Positions 26,382 to 34,817 of a DNA stretch of 64,000 nucleotides are shown here, one piece after another; position 1 is the stretch's first letter, and each line of letters starts with the position of its first letter. The stretch spans positions 62,001-126,000 of the forward strand of contig NZ_KB893388.1 in NCBI RefSeq assembly GCF_000374085.1. The letters run 5' to 3'. A program made the position numbers and the translations under genes. This DNA is from Spirosoma spitsbergense DSM 19989 (GTDB lineage Bacteria > Bacteroidota > Bacteroidia > Cytophagales > Spirosomataceae). A model generated the notes under the pieces. The model had not been told where the DNA came from, made no database searches, and was given only the letters and a program-made list of their open reading frames with translations.

Positions 26382-26969
26382 ATGGCAACCCGACAACTAC
26401 CCATTTACCCAACCGACCGGGACTTGTATGTTGCCCTCAGCCATCGGGAAGAGCGGGCGTATCAGTTTTTGTATGCTGAATCGTTCCCTGCCTTTCGGCA
26501 CTGGATGTTGGCAAACAGCGGCTCAGAGATGGATGCCGAAGATGCCTTTCAGAAAGGGCTGCTTAGTTTTCTGCTCAACATCGAAACCGGCAAATACCAG
26601 TTTCAGGAGGAGACCCGCGTCACCACGGTCGTATTCGAGTATTGTAAACGGGTGTGGCTGACTGAGTTGAAGTCGGCCCGTTTCAGAACGAAAGTTGCCA
26701 TGCCTGATGGATTCGATACCATCGATTCAACGGATGTTGCCACTGACCTGGAACGGCTGGACGTAGTAAATGCCGTGAGGCAGTCACTACAGCAACTCAA
26801 GGGCGATTGCAGACAGCTAATCGAGTGGTTTTACGTCGAGGAACTGTCATTACGGGATATTGCCCAGCGGCTTGGAATGAAAGAAACCTCCGTAAAATCG
26901 AAACGGTACGACTGCGCCGAAAAACTAAAAGCGTTTTACCAGCAAACCTCAATTCAGCGGGACTTATGA
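26382..26969 (+). CDS. ECF RNA polymerase sigma factor
   Basis: 195 residues with sigma-70 region 2 (ALSHREERAYQFLYAESFPAF, DAEDAFQKGLL) and region 4 (LQQLKGDCRQLIEWFYVEEL, SLRDIAQRLGMKETSVKSKR). It therefore directs core RNA polymerase to a specific regulon. The next gene starts inside its stop codon and encodes a membrane anti-sigma-like protein. The pair ends one base from the end of the kinase/caspase gene run on the opposite strand, which makes co-functionality possible but unproven. Confidence 0.92.
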   Translation: MATRQLPIYPTDRDLYVALSHREERAYQFLYAESFPAFRHWMLANSGSEMDAEDAFQKGLLSFLLNIETGKYQFQEETRVTTVVFEYCKRVWLTELKSARFRTKVAMPDGFDTIDSTDVATDLERLDVVNAVRQSLQQLKGDCRQLIEWFYVEELSLRDIAQRLGMKETSVKSKRYDCAEKLKAFYQQTSIQRDL

Positions 26970-27772
26970 ACTTGTCGGAAGAACAGTATGACATCATCGA
27001 AGCGTACCTGGCCAACGAATTATCGGCCAGCGACCGGGCTTCGTTTGAAGGCGACATACAAGCCGATGCCGAACTCAGCGCCGAGGTAGAGCGGCAGCGT
27101 ACCCTCCGGCTGGGGCTGCGGGCCCTGGGCATCGAGCAGGCACTAGTCAGGGCGAAAGCGCATTATCAGGCCACGTCCTCATCGCAAGCGGCTTTATCTA
27201 GCAGGGAATCGCCAATAATACGGCCACTCGTTCGGTTGCTGAACACCTGGCAGTATTGGGTTGCGGCCGCGTCGATTGTGTTGTTGCTTGGTGTAGGGTA
27301 TTATGCTTTCCAGCAGCAACTGGCACGGCGCGATGCGGTTGCCTATGCCGATAGTTTTGGTCCCGCGCCAACCGACCAGGTGATGAAAGGTTTTCCAACG
27401 GCTGCGTTCCCGTTGGCTGACCGCCCCCGGCTGCTCGACGCATTCAAAAACTATAAAGCCGGGAAATACGACCGGGTGATTGATCAGCTAAAAACACTGC
27501 CGGCTGATAAGCAGACGATTTACTACAAAAACTACTTTCTGGGATTAACCTATCTGGCCAACCGGCAACCCGCCGAAGCACTGCCGTTGTTGAACAGTGC
27601 ACGGATAGCTCCTGCACTCGCGCTCCGGCAAAAAGCTACCTGGTTTATGGCATTGGCTTACGTCAAAAACGGGCAAAAAAATAAGGCTTTGCCCGTGCTG
27701 AAACAAATCAGTACCGACAAAGCCAATCCATTCAACGCCCTAGCGCGTCAGGTACTACAAAAAATTGACTAA
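26966..27772 (+). CDS. Membrane anti-sigma-like protein with C-terminal TPR region
   Basis: 268 residues. An N-terminal anti-sigma-like helix set (LSEEQYDIIEAYLANELSAS, DRASFEGDIQADAELSAEVE) precedes one transmembrane helix near residues 95-115 (QYWVAAASIVLLLGVGYYAF). The periplasmic part has TPR-like helices (FKNYKAGKYDRVIDQLKTLP, NYFLGLTYLANRQPAEAL). The ATG at 26966 overlaps the sigma stop (ATGA); longer in-frame starts lie inside the sigma gene. TPRs suggest that the signal is protein binding in the periplasm. Confidence 0.82.
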   Translation: MNLSEEQYDIIEAYLANELSASDRASFEGDIQADAELSAEVERQRTLRLGLRALGIEQALVRAKAHYQATSSSQAALSSRESPIIRPLVRLLNTWQYWVAAASIVLLLGVGYYAFQQQLARRDAVAYADSFGPAPTDQVMKGFPTAAFPLADRPRLLDAFKNYKAGKYDRVIDQLKTLPADKQTIYYKNYFLGLTYLANRQPAEALPLLNSARIAPALALRQKATWFMALAYVKNGQKNKALPVLKQISTDKANPFNALARQVLQKID

Positions 27773-27773
27773 C

Positions 27774-29432
27774 CTATTGGTTGAAGAGTGCCTGTACTTC
27801 ACTGGCCGTTAGTGCCCGCTTGTAGATTCGAATGTCGTCCAGCGCCCCCAGGAAATAGTTCGGTAAATCGCGCGATTGAGCCCCGAATTTCAGGTCACCA
27901 CCGGGGCAGGTATCGAGCGTGTTTTTTGGTAAATCGTCCTTGGCGTACAACAGGGCATTGTCAAAGTACATCCGAACGGACGTACCACTGTATGTCATGA
28001 CAACATGGTGCCACTTGCTCAAATCCGGTCGGCCGGGAAACGTAAATGTCTGCCAGCCAACACCCGGCTGGCAGTTGCTGTTTTGTTTGATGTCGGTGTT
28101 GATGATTATCCCACCCGGGTCGGCCGTGTTCGGTCTAATCAGGGAGCTATACAACTCGGCTGTACCGTCGCTGAAACGCGACTTGTTGTATATCTGCATG
28201 GTTCGGATGACCGACGTCGGTTTGATCCAGATACTGACCGATAAGGCACTGGGGTTCAGTATTGTATTGTCGGGCATGTAGAAATAGTCGGTAGAGCCAT
28301 TCAGCAAAATAGCCGAGTTGGCTTTGCCCGTATGATCCGTCGTGAACGCAGGGCTGCCCACCAGTTTGACATGGTTGTTGTTGGCACTGGCATCCAGTAG
28401 TGATTGGTCGGTAAACGACACGGCGGCAACCAAATCCGTTGAGAGCGTGTCAACCTGCGTAATGAATGTCATGACATCGCCGTACCTGACCTCTCCCGAA
28501 GCCAGACGGGCGTAAACCCGGTAGTAATAGGTCTTGTTTGGCGTCAGATTGGCCAGGTTAACGGGTATATTGGCGTTCAGGGGTGGACCAGCAACCTTTG
28601 CAGTTGTTGCGTTGATGAGGTCCGGCAAACTATTCACCGATGAATAACAGATTCCATACTCCACCGCAGCCGGATTGCCCGTTTTATCAATCAGGAAGTT
28701 AACCGTGGCGGTTGAAACGCCCGGACTGGCCACACCGGTAACGATAGCAGGATACTGCCCCGTTGTAAACGATTGGGTTGGACTGCTGTAACCAGCCTGC
28801 CCTGAGGCATTGTTGGTAGCGTAGGCCCGAACGTAGTACAGCGTATTTTCTGTAAGGCCCGTTAGCGAGAAGGAAACGGGCGTGTTGAGCGCCACAGTCC
28901 CGGTCAGGTTTGCCACCTTGTCTTTGCCCACTTCTGGCTGTGGATTCGTTGAGGAGTAGCAAACGCCGTAGCTGGTAAGGGTGGCATTTCCAGTGCTGAT
29001 AACCGACATCCGCAGTACGGCACTGGTTTGGGTCACATCACTCACGGGCTGCAACGCTACCGTGGGCGCTACTGCATCCGTCGCACTAACCGTTTGCTGA
29101 AGCGTCGTTCCAATATCACAGGTGTTTGTTAGTGTCGCTTTTACGGTGTACGTACCGGAGGTCGGGTACGTATAACTAACTGTCAGGCCAGTGGTGACGG
29201 TTGTACTGTTGTTGCCGAAATCCCACACTACCTGGTCGATGGTGCCGCTGCTGTTGGTAATGGCACAGTCGATTCTGCGTTGCTGGGTCTGTATACTGAT
29301 TGTTCCCGAAGGCTGCGTACAGGCCCGCTTTGATTTTTTGCCGGGGAGTTCCCAGTTCTCACAACTCAGCAGTAGCGTCAGGCCAGTGCCGGTTAAAATA
29401 AAATAGAGTAAACAGGTTCGCAGATGATTCAT
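27774..29432 (-). CDS. Surface lipoprotein with PKD, FN3-like and LamG domains
   Basis: 552 residues. Signal peptide with lipobox (LLLSC, C24), then a PKD domain (about 45-125; VWDFGNNSTT, YTYPTSGTYTVKATLTN), two fibronectin-III-like repeats with YYVRAYATNNASG and YYYRVYARLASGE, and a C-terminal concanavalin-like LamG domain (about 345-550; SVSIWIKPTS, DDIRIYKRALTASEVQALF). It should be anchored at the outer membrane and bind sugars or protein. It is the last gene of the minus-strand run from 36659 and ends one base from the anti-sigma gene. Confidence 0.87.
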   Translation of the reverse strand: MNHLRTCLLYFILTGTGLTLLLSCENWELPGKKSKRACTQPSGTISIQTQQRRIDCAITNSSGTIDQVVWDFGNNSTTVTTGLTVSYTYPTSGTYTVKATLTNTCDIGTTLQQTVSATDAVAPTVALQPVSDVTQTSAVLRMSVISTGNATLTSYGVCYSSTNPQPEVGKDKVANLTGTVALNTPVSFSLTGLTENTLYYVRAYATNNASGQAGYSSPTQSFTTGQYPAIVTGVASPGVSTATVNFLIDKTGNPAAVEYGICYSSVNSLPDLINATTAKVAGPPLNANIPVNLANLTPNKTYYYRVYARLASGEVRYGDVMTFITQVDTLSTDLVAAVSFTDQSLLDASANNNHVKLVGSPAFTTDHTGKANSAILLNGSTDYFYMPDNTILNPSALSVSIWIKPTSVIRTMQIYNKSRFSDGTAELYSSLIRPNTADPGGIIINTDIKQNSNCQPGVGWQTFTFPGRPDLSKWHHVVMTYSGTSVRMYFDNALLYAKDDLPKNTLDTCPGGDLKFGAQSRDLPNYFLGALDDIRIYKRALTASEVQALFNQ

Positions 29433-29457
29433 GGGGGCGAAAAGATTGAGTGGATGC

Positions 29458-30390
29458 CTAAAACGTGTAGCTAACGGCCAGACCCCAGGATTGAGACGAG
29501 GGTTTCCAGCGCAGTGCATTGACCGGCGATTTAGGCTTCGGCTGGTGAATGAGTAAGTAAATCTCGGCTACAACCGCTACGGCTGCCACGCCCACGCAGG
29601 CTTTGAACAACCCGTTTTTTTGCTGGGCCGCTTCCGCAGCCGCATAGGCATCGGCATACTGACGATAACCAGCGGGGTTGTCGATGATGCCGGTATTGTT
29701 AGGGTCAACGGTCTGGCTAATCTGGCTCAAAGCGCCCAGTTTAGATTGGTAGTTGTTTCGCAGCAGCAACCCGTAGACACTCGCCCCAACAGCTACTGCG
29801 CCGGTAAAAAGCTTAAGGCCAGCGTGGTTGGCTGGTTTTTGTACGGAGACGGGTGCTTTTGGCTTCAGGTTTTCCTCGGCGTTGTGAATTTGAAGCCGCA
29901 GGGTTTCCTGCCTGGTCGTGTACTTGAGGGCTTCGGTGTACCGGTCTTTCGCTTCGGCCCATTTCTGCTGCGCGTACAACTGATTTCCTTCACGTTCATA
30001 GTACTCCGCCAGCCGCGCTTTGGTGCGCACATCATCAGAATTGAAAGCCAGTAACTCACCATAAAGACGGAGAACTTCCTGATTGTTACCCTGTTGCCGG
30101 GCTTCTTCTACCTGCTGGTTCAGTATCAGGCCGGTGATACTTTTTTCAATTTTGCCTTCAGCGTACGCATCGTTCTCGAAACCCGGTACTTCAAGGCAGT
30201 TTTGGTATTGCTGACGGGCTTTAAAGTAGTCGCCGGTTTTGAAAAACTCATCGCCCTGCTTTTTATAACGCTCATATTCTTCATCAACCACGGTAGTTGA
30301 CACAGGCGTCTGGGCCATTAATGACCGCAGCGGAAAGGTTGTTACAATAAGAAAAAACAGAAAGGTTGAGTAGGGTAGTAGTTTATGCAT
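29458..30390 (-). CDS. Secreted TPR protein with two membrane segments
   Basis: 310 residues. A signal peptide (LPYSTFLFFLIVTTFPLRSLMAQ) is followed by TPR-like helices (EEYERYKKQGDEFFKTGDYF, EREGNQLYAQQKWAEAKDRY), then a C-terminal part with two hydrophobic segments (LKLFTGAVAVGASVYGLLL, ACVGVAAVAVVAEIYLLIH) and a final strand ending in VSYTF. It lies 9 bases after the kinase gene stop and 25 bases before the lipoprotein start. It probably sits in the envelope as an assembly or binding platform. Confidence 0.75.
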   Translation of the reverse strand: MHKLLPYSTFLFFLIVTTFPLRSLMAQTPVSTTVVDEEYERYKKQGDEFFKTGDYFKARQQYQNCLEVPGFENDAYAEGKIEKSITGLILNQQVEEARQQGNNQEVLRLYGELLAFNSDDVRTKARLAEYYEREGNQLYAQQKWAEAKDRYTEALKYTTRQETLRLQIHNAEENLKPKAPVSVQKPANHAGLKLFTGAVAVGASVYGLLLRNNYQSKLGALSQISQTVDPNNTGIIDNPAGYRQYADAYAAAEAAQQKNGLFKACVGVAAVAVVAEIYLLIHQPKPKSPVNALRWKPSSQSWGLAVSYTF

Positions 30391-30399
30391 GTAGAGAAC

Positions 30400-32598
30400 C
30401 TATTGGGATTGATTGGTGCAGAGTTTTATTTGTTTTTGGACTTCTTTGGTGTCTTCGGCTGCCTGAGCCACCAGATACCAGTCTTTGGCCCCATCGTACG
30501 TGGCCCGGCCGTAGTAACTATCCCCTTTTTTCAGCGCGTACGTATAAGCATCGTTGGCTTTGCTGGTGTTGAGGTCGTGCTGTTTGGCCAGTTTCTCTGC
30601 CTCATTGAATGCCGAGATGGCTTTTGCTTTGTTGTTGCCGCGAGAGATGGCTTTCATGCCCTCTTCCATCAGCTGGTCATATACTTGCTGCGCTTCTTTC
30701 CTGGCGGCTTCGGCAACGGCCTTCGGGTCTGGTTCGGCTGCTTTTGCTGGTTCTGCTTTCAGTGGGTCAGGCACAACCGTATTGGGTGTTTCGGTTGGCA
30801 GGTCTGATTTCGGAACGGTTTGACCCGATTTTTGCCGGGCTTCGGTTGCGGTATTTTGAAGGGAGACTACATCCCGACGGGTTGGGTCGAGTAACAACGC
30901 ACTTTTTGTTAGCACCAGCGCCTGTTCGTAGTTTTTTTGCCGGTAGGCCTGCTGCGCTTTTTTTAGTGCCGCATCGATCCGCTTGTTCAGCACGGCCCTG
31001 GCATCTGTCGATGCGGGTGGTAACGGCTCTGGCACAGCGGTTATGCCTGCTTCTTTGACAGGGGCAGCAGTAACTGACGCAAAAGCAGTTGCCGATGAAT
31101 CGGTTGTTGGTTGGATATCAGTTGCAGGGGACGGGGTGCCATTCAGTGCCGTGTATAATACCGCCAGTCCGGCCAAAACGGCTACTCCCGGAGCTACAAT
31201 CCGCCACGGGAATGGCCGGGACACGGCAGTGATGGAGGGGGCTAAGGAACGGACATCAGTCGGTTCGGTTGGCACCACTACGCTGGGTGTAGTATGGGCA
31301 GGTGTAACGGGAGTGGGCTGTTCGATGCCTTGTTTGGGAGCGGTCGGCCGGGGCGTATCCACGTACATATCCGTTTCTGCTACCCCATAGATGTCCGTTT
31401 CTTCGGATTGCGAAGGTCGTGGCAGAAGCTGACCAAGGCATCGGGCTTTACCGTCAAGAGCCAGTTTGTTGGCAGGGGCTAGCCGCAGTACCTCATCAAA
31501 TTGCTTTTCTGCCTGCCTGGGTTGCTGACGTTCGAGTAACGAATCGGCCTGTCGTAACAGCACCGCTATCCACTGCTTTTCGATGGCTGCTTTGCACTGG
31601 TCAATACCCTGCTGCGCCCTGGGCTGGTTTTCCCGTTTGGCGAGTACCTGCTCGTATACGCCGAGTGCTTCATCGTACTGCCCCCGCTCAAACAGGGTTC
31701 CTGCCTCGGCTAATAACGTGTCAATCTGGTCCAGCAAATCAAGCAATTCGTCTTCCTTCCGAACCCGCTCGCGTATATCGCGAACCAGACACCGCCGAAT
31801 GATGCTACGGTATGGCTCGGCAATTTGCGCAAGGCTGTCAGGTAATTCGACGGTTACTATTTTCTTTTCAATTTCCCGCCGGACCGATTGTTCACTGCTG
31901 TTACGCTGGTCGACCCGGAACGGTTTTTCTCCGGTCATGATCTCGAATAGGATGACGCCGAATGCCCACAGGTCGAGATTGAAACTGACTTTGCTGCCTT
32001 CTATCTGCTCGGGTGCTTTGTAGGATGGCGTACCGCGTCCGTCACTCAAGTCGAAATCAGACCCGTCGAATTCCTCATCACTAACCAGTTTGCTCAACCC
32101 GAAATCGGCGATTTTAGGAATAAAGCATCCGGTACTGTCGCGGGAAATGAGGATGTTGGCCGGTTTAAAATCACGATGGACAATGTGGTGTTGATGCAGG
32201 TGACGAAGGCCCATCAAAATGCCTTTTGTCAGATCGTAAATCTGAGCGGGGGTCAGGTTCACATGGCGGAGGAGGTCGGCCAGATTGCCATCCGGGTAGT
32301 ACTTCATGATGGCGAAGTCGCTGACGCTGGTATCCGTTTCTAACCGGTAGCAGGCATCGTACCGGGCAATGTTGCTGTGACGCGGAACGCGTTGTGCCAG
32401 TTCTACTTCTGCCTTCAGCGACTTGCTGTCGTTTCCTTTAAATTCACTGATTTTTACGGCAACCCATTCTGTATCGATCTGGTCTTCTACTTTGATTACG
32501 CGTCCGTACGATCCACTGCCCAGCATAGCTCCTGCATCGTTGGGGCGAATCGGGTAGCGCCGTCTGAACGCTGAAAACGAAGTAAACGCTTGTGTCAT
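30400..32598 (-). CDS. Hanks-type Ser/Thr protein kinase with TPRs and a transmembrane helix
   Basis: 732 residues. The kinase domain (about 20-300) has the glycine loop LGSGSYGRVIKV, VAVK with K49, the catalytic loop HRDFKPANILIS with D143, DFGLSK, and an APE-like KAPEQIEGS. After it come TPR-like repeats (about 310-420), one transmembrane helix (PWRIVAPGVAVLAGLAVLYT) and a periplasmic part with more TPR and Ala/Lys-rich helices. It thus spans the inner membrane, kinase inside. It lies between the caspase-like gene upstream and the secreted TPR gene. Substrates are probably recognised by the two FHA proteins in the run. Confidence 0.93.
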   Translation of the reverse strand: MTQAFTSFSAFRRRYPIRPNDAGAMLGSGSYGRVIKVEDQIDTEWVAVKISEFKGNDSKSLKAEVELAQRVPRHSNIARYDACYRLETDTSVSDFAIMKYYPDGNLADLLRHVNLTPAQIYDLTKGILMGLRHLHQHHIVHRDFKPANILISRDSTGCFIPKIADFGLSKLVSDEEFDGSDFDLSDGRGTPSYKAPEQIEGSKVSFNLDLWAFGVILFEIMTGEKPFRVDQRNSSEQSVRREIEKKIVTVELPDSLAQIAEPYRSIIRRCLVRDIRERVRKEDELLDLLDQIDTLLAEAGTLFERGQYDEALGVYEQVLAKRENQPRAQQGIDQCKAAIEKQWIAVLLRQADSLLERQQPRQAEKQFDEVLRLAPANKLALDGKARCLGQLLPRPSQSEETDIYGVAETDMYVDTPRPTAPKQGIEQPTPVTPAHTTPSVVVPTEPTDVRSLAPSITAVSRPFPWRIVAPGVAVLAGLAVLYTALNGTPSPATDIQPTTDSSATAFASVTAAPVKEAGITAVPEPLPPASTDARAVLNKRIDAALKKAQQAYRQKNYEQALVLTKSALLLDPTRRDVVSLQNTATEARQKSGQTVPKSDLPTETPNTVVPDPLKAEPAKAAEPDPKAVAEAARKEAQQVYDQLMEEGMKAISRGNNKAKAISAFNEAEKLAKQHDLNTSKANDAYTYALKKGDSYYGRATYDGAKDWYLVAQAAEDTKEVQKQIKLCTNQSQ

Positions 32599-32630
32599 AC
32601 TGGGTGGATTTGCTACATATTTTGCCTTTA

Positions 32631-33401
32631 TCAAAGATACGCTAAAGGGAGATTATCTGAAAATCGGCCGTAGAAAATCGGCGTCTGTCTCCCCATCGTT
32701 CGCTTCGTTACCCGGGGCGATACGTATTGGTGTAACTCTTTTATCGTCACGACGCCATCCCCGTTGAGGTCGCCCTGACCACCGAGTCCCCTGAGCAGGT
32801 AATACGTAAACGCCCCGCCCGCCAGCCGACCATCTTCAACGGCAAACTGTGTCGACCGACTGGCCAGTATCATCGCTACGTTTGTGTCCTTCGTTCGGGG
32901 TTTTATCGCAGACGGAATCGACTTTTGACGGGTCAGGCCACCCGACAGGCAGGCATCGGCAATGCACAGCTTTGTTATTGCCTTGGCGTCGTGAAAACCT
33001 GCCTTGATAAGGCCATACGTGAGTATTCGAGTCAGTTGGCCGGGTTTGGCATCGTACGGAACGAATCCGTTGGGCAGGCCATGGCCCGAAAAATAAAGAA
33101 TGACCCGGTCGCTGGTACCTGCCCGCCGGAAAAGCGTCAGGGCCTGGTTAATGGCGGTTAAGGTTGCCTGCTTGTTTGTCAGCAGCCGTATGTGCGATTC
33201 GGGGACACTGCCGCCCGACTTACTGCGCAGGAAGGCGGCTACCTGCCGGGCGTCGCGATCCGAAAAGCGTAAGTCGCCCGTGCGGTAGGTTAGAGCCTGA
33301 TAGTCGGCAATGCCAACGACAACGGCGTAGGTTTGGCTGCGAGAGGAGGGTTGTGCGGCTCCCGTAATGAGCATCAGACCAAGTAAAACGTTAACTAGCA
33401 T
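32631..33401 (-). CDS. Caspase-like cysteine protease (C14) with an EF-hand-type loop
   Basis: 256 residues from the ATG at 33401 (another ATG is at 33416). After a signal peptide or anchor (LVNVLLGLMLITGAAQ) comes a p20-like caspase fold: YAVVVGIADYQAL, the catalytic His in YFSGHGLP (H107) and the catalytic Cys in IADACLSGG (C151). Near the C-terminus, DLNGDGVVTIKEL matches a calcium-binding EF-hand/dockerin loop. It starts within the last 11 bases of the PP2C gene, hence translational coupling. The envelope location indicated by the N-terminus is unusual for caspase homologues. Substrate unknown. Confidence 0.88.
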   Translation of the reverse strand: MLVNVLLGLMLITGAAQPSSRSQTYAVVVGIADYQALTYRTGDLRFSDRDARQVAAFLRSKSGGSVPESHIRLLTNKQATLTAINQALTLFRRAGTSDRVILYFSGHGLPNGFVPYDAKPGQLTRILTYGLIKAGFHDAKAITKLCIADACLSGGLTRQKSIPSAIKPRTKDTNVAMILASRSTQFAVEDGRLAGGAFTYYLLRGLGGQGDLNGDGVVTIKELHQYVSPRVTKRTMGRQTPIFYGRFSDNLPLAYL

Positions 33402-34209
33402 AACGGGGGGTGGCATGTACAAGTGAGGCCGGTTCGGTAACCGACACGTGGCTGACTCCAACAAGATGACCGGAGTAATTGTCTTTTGTTTTGTGGTGGC
33501 ATAAGGTAAGCAGGGCGTCCACTTTTTCCGCATCAGACAATCGCTGATTCAGCAGGTCTTCAAGCGTATGGTTATCAATTTGCTCCTGAACGCCGTCCGT
33601 ACAAATGAAAAAATAATCGCCGGGTTGAATGTCGGTCAGGCAGATACACTCAGCGGTAGCCCGGTTGAGGGCTTTGTCCGTATCACCAGCGCTGGCAGTT
33701 ACGGCGCGGCTGAGCCGGTTGCGCCAGGGGTGCGTTGCGGCCTGGGCTGCGGTGATGATGCCAGCCTCCACCATGTCGTTAACCTGCCGGTGATCGCTCG
33801 TCTGGAAAATAACCTTGCCGGCCCGAATCTGATACACCCGACTGTCGCCAAGGTGCGCTACCGTCGCTCCCTGTTCATGAAACTGCAGGAGCGCCAGCGT
33901 TGACCCCATGCGGTTGACCAACGGATGCCGATTCAGGAAATCCAGGTAAGCCCTGTAGGCAATGTCAAGGGCTGAACGCAGGTGGACTGAATCGAGAATG
34001 GGTGACCCCATAGACTCGATGTAGCCCGCTACCGCATCACAAAGCAACTGGCTGGCTACCTCCCCTTTGTCGGCTCCGCCCATGCCATCACAAATAATAA
34101 ACAGGGGTGTTTTCCCTCCGGTCCCGATCGCCGGGAACAGGGTATCCTGATTGACTGTCCGCTGGCCGATGTGTGAAAAAGAAACAGGCATTGTAAGGCA
34201 AATCTGCAT
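33391..34209 (-). CDS. PP2C-family serine/threonine phosphatase
   Basis: 272 residues, a stand-alone PPM/PP2C phosphatase. Motifs: NQDTLF, ICDGMGGADKGEVASQL with the metal aspartates, AHLGDSRVYQI, and FFICTDGVQEQIDN. No membrane segment, so cytosolic. It is separated by 3 bases from the upstream FHA gene and overlaps the caspase-like gene. It is the obvious partner to reverse phosphorylation by the kinase two genes downstream, as in other bacterial kinase-phosphatase-FHA circuits. Confidence 0.94.
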   Translation of the reverse strand: MQICLTMPVSFSHIGQRTVNQDTLFPAIGTGGKTPLFIICDGMGGADKGEVASQLLCDAVAGYIESMGSPILDSVHLRSALDIAYRAYLDFLNRHPLVNRMGSTLALLQFHEQGATVAHLGDSRVYQIRAGKVIFQTSDHRQVNDMVEAGIITAAQAATHPWRNRLSRAVTASAGDTDKALNRATAECICLTDIQPGDYFFICTDGVQEQIDNHTLEDLLNQRLSDAEKVDALLTLCHHKTKDNYSGHLVGVSHVSVTEPASLVHATPRYAS

Positions 34210-34212
34210 AAC

Positions 34213-34815
34213 TTACTGGGTTCGGTCAGGGTTGAAATCCATCGTAACTTTGTACGTCTCAAGCATGAGTGGGGGGATGGTGTAATGCGAAAGGCGGAAG
34301 CGGTCAATACCGCCCAGGGTTATTTCCTGATTGTTACCAACGTCAAGGCACTCGGTTTTTAGTAAAGGAATACCGTTGAGCAGAGTACCGTTCAGGCTGT
34401 ATTTCGTGGCTTGACCGGCCTCTTCGGTTGCCCCATCACATAGTTGATACCGCAGTTGGCCCGTCCATTTATCGAACACGACGGTCAGCGTACAATGTCG
34501 GCGGCTGATGTAGCACCGGCCATCGTGTACCAATCGACCCACCTGCACCGTACAGGAGTCCGCCGTACCAATCACATTCGGGCCAAACTGGAGCAGGTAC
34601 ACCGTTTCGGGGTCGTCAATGTTCATCAAATGGCCAAAAGAAGGCAGTCCCCTGACAATGTTTTCGTCGTAGTGATAGGCTGGCTGTAAGGGGTTTATGG
34701 CTCCGCAACCCACGTGTGAGCAGGTGATGGAACCCCGCTCAATATCCGTCGTACGAACCATAATCTTACGACCGCACTGCTGGCAATTTAGTAGCTTCAT
34801 CCTGAAACCGATCAT
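34213..34815 (-). CDS. FHA-domain protein with N-terminal zinc ribbon
   Basis: 200 residues. Starts with a CxxC...CxxxxC ribbon (LNCQQCGRK; ITCSHVGCGAIN), followed by an FHA domain (about 70-175) with YLLQFGPNVIGTADSCTVQV, ISRRHCTL and a degenerate NGTLLNG. FHA domains bind phosphothreonine, so it is a probable reader of the kinase product. The ATG at 34815 is used; a second one at 34800 is possible. It is 2 bases after the stop of the acidic-tail gene and 3 bases before the phosphatase. Confidence 0.85.
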   Translation of the reverse strand: MIGFRMKLLNCQQCGRKIMVRTTDIERGSITCSHVGCGAINPLQPAYHYDENIVRGLPSFGHLMNIDDPETVYLLQFGPNVIGTADSCTVQVGRLVHDGRCYISRRHCTLTVVFDKWTGQLRYQLCDGATEEAGQATKYSLNGTLLNGIPLLKTECLDVGNNQEITLGGIDRFRLSHYTIPPLMLETYKVTMDFNPDRTQ

Positions 34816-34817
34816 TT

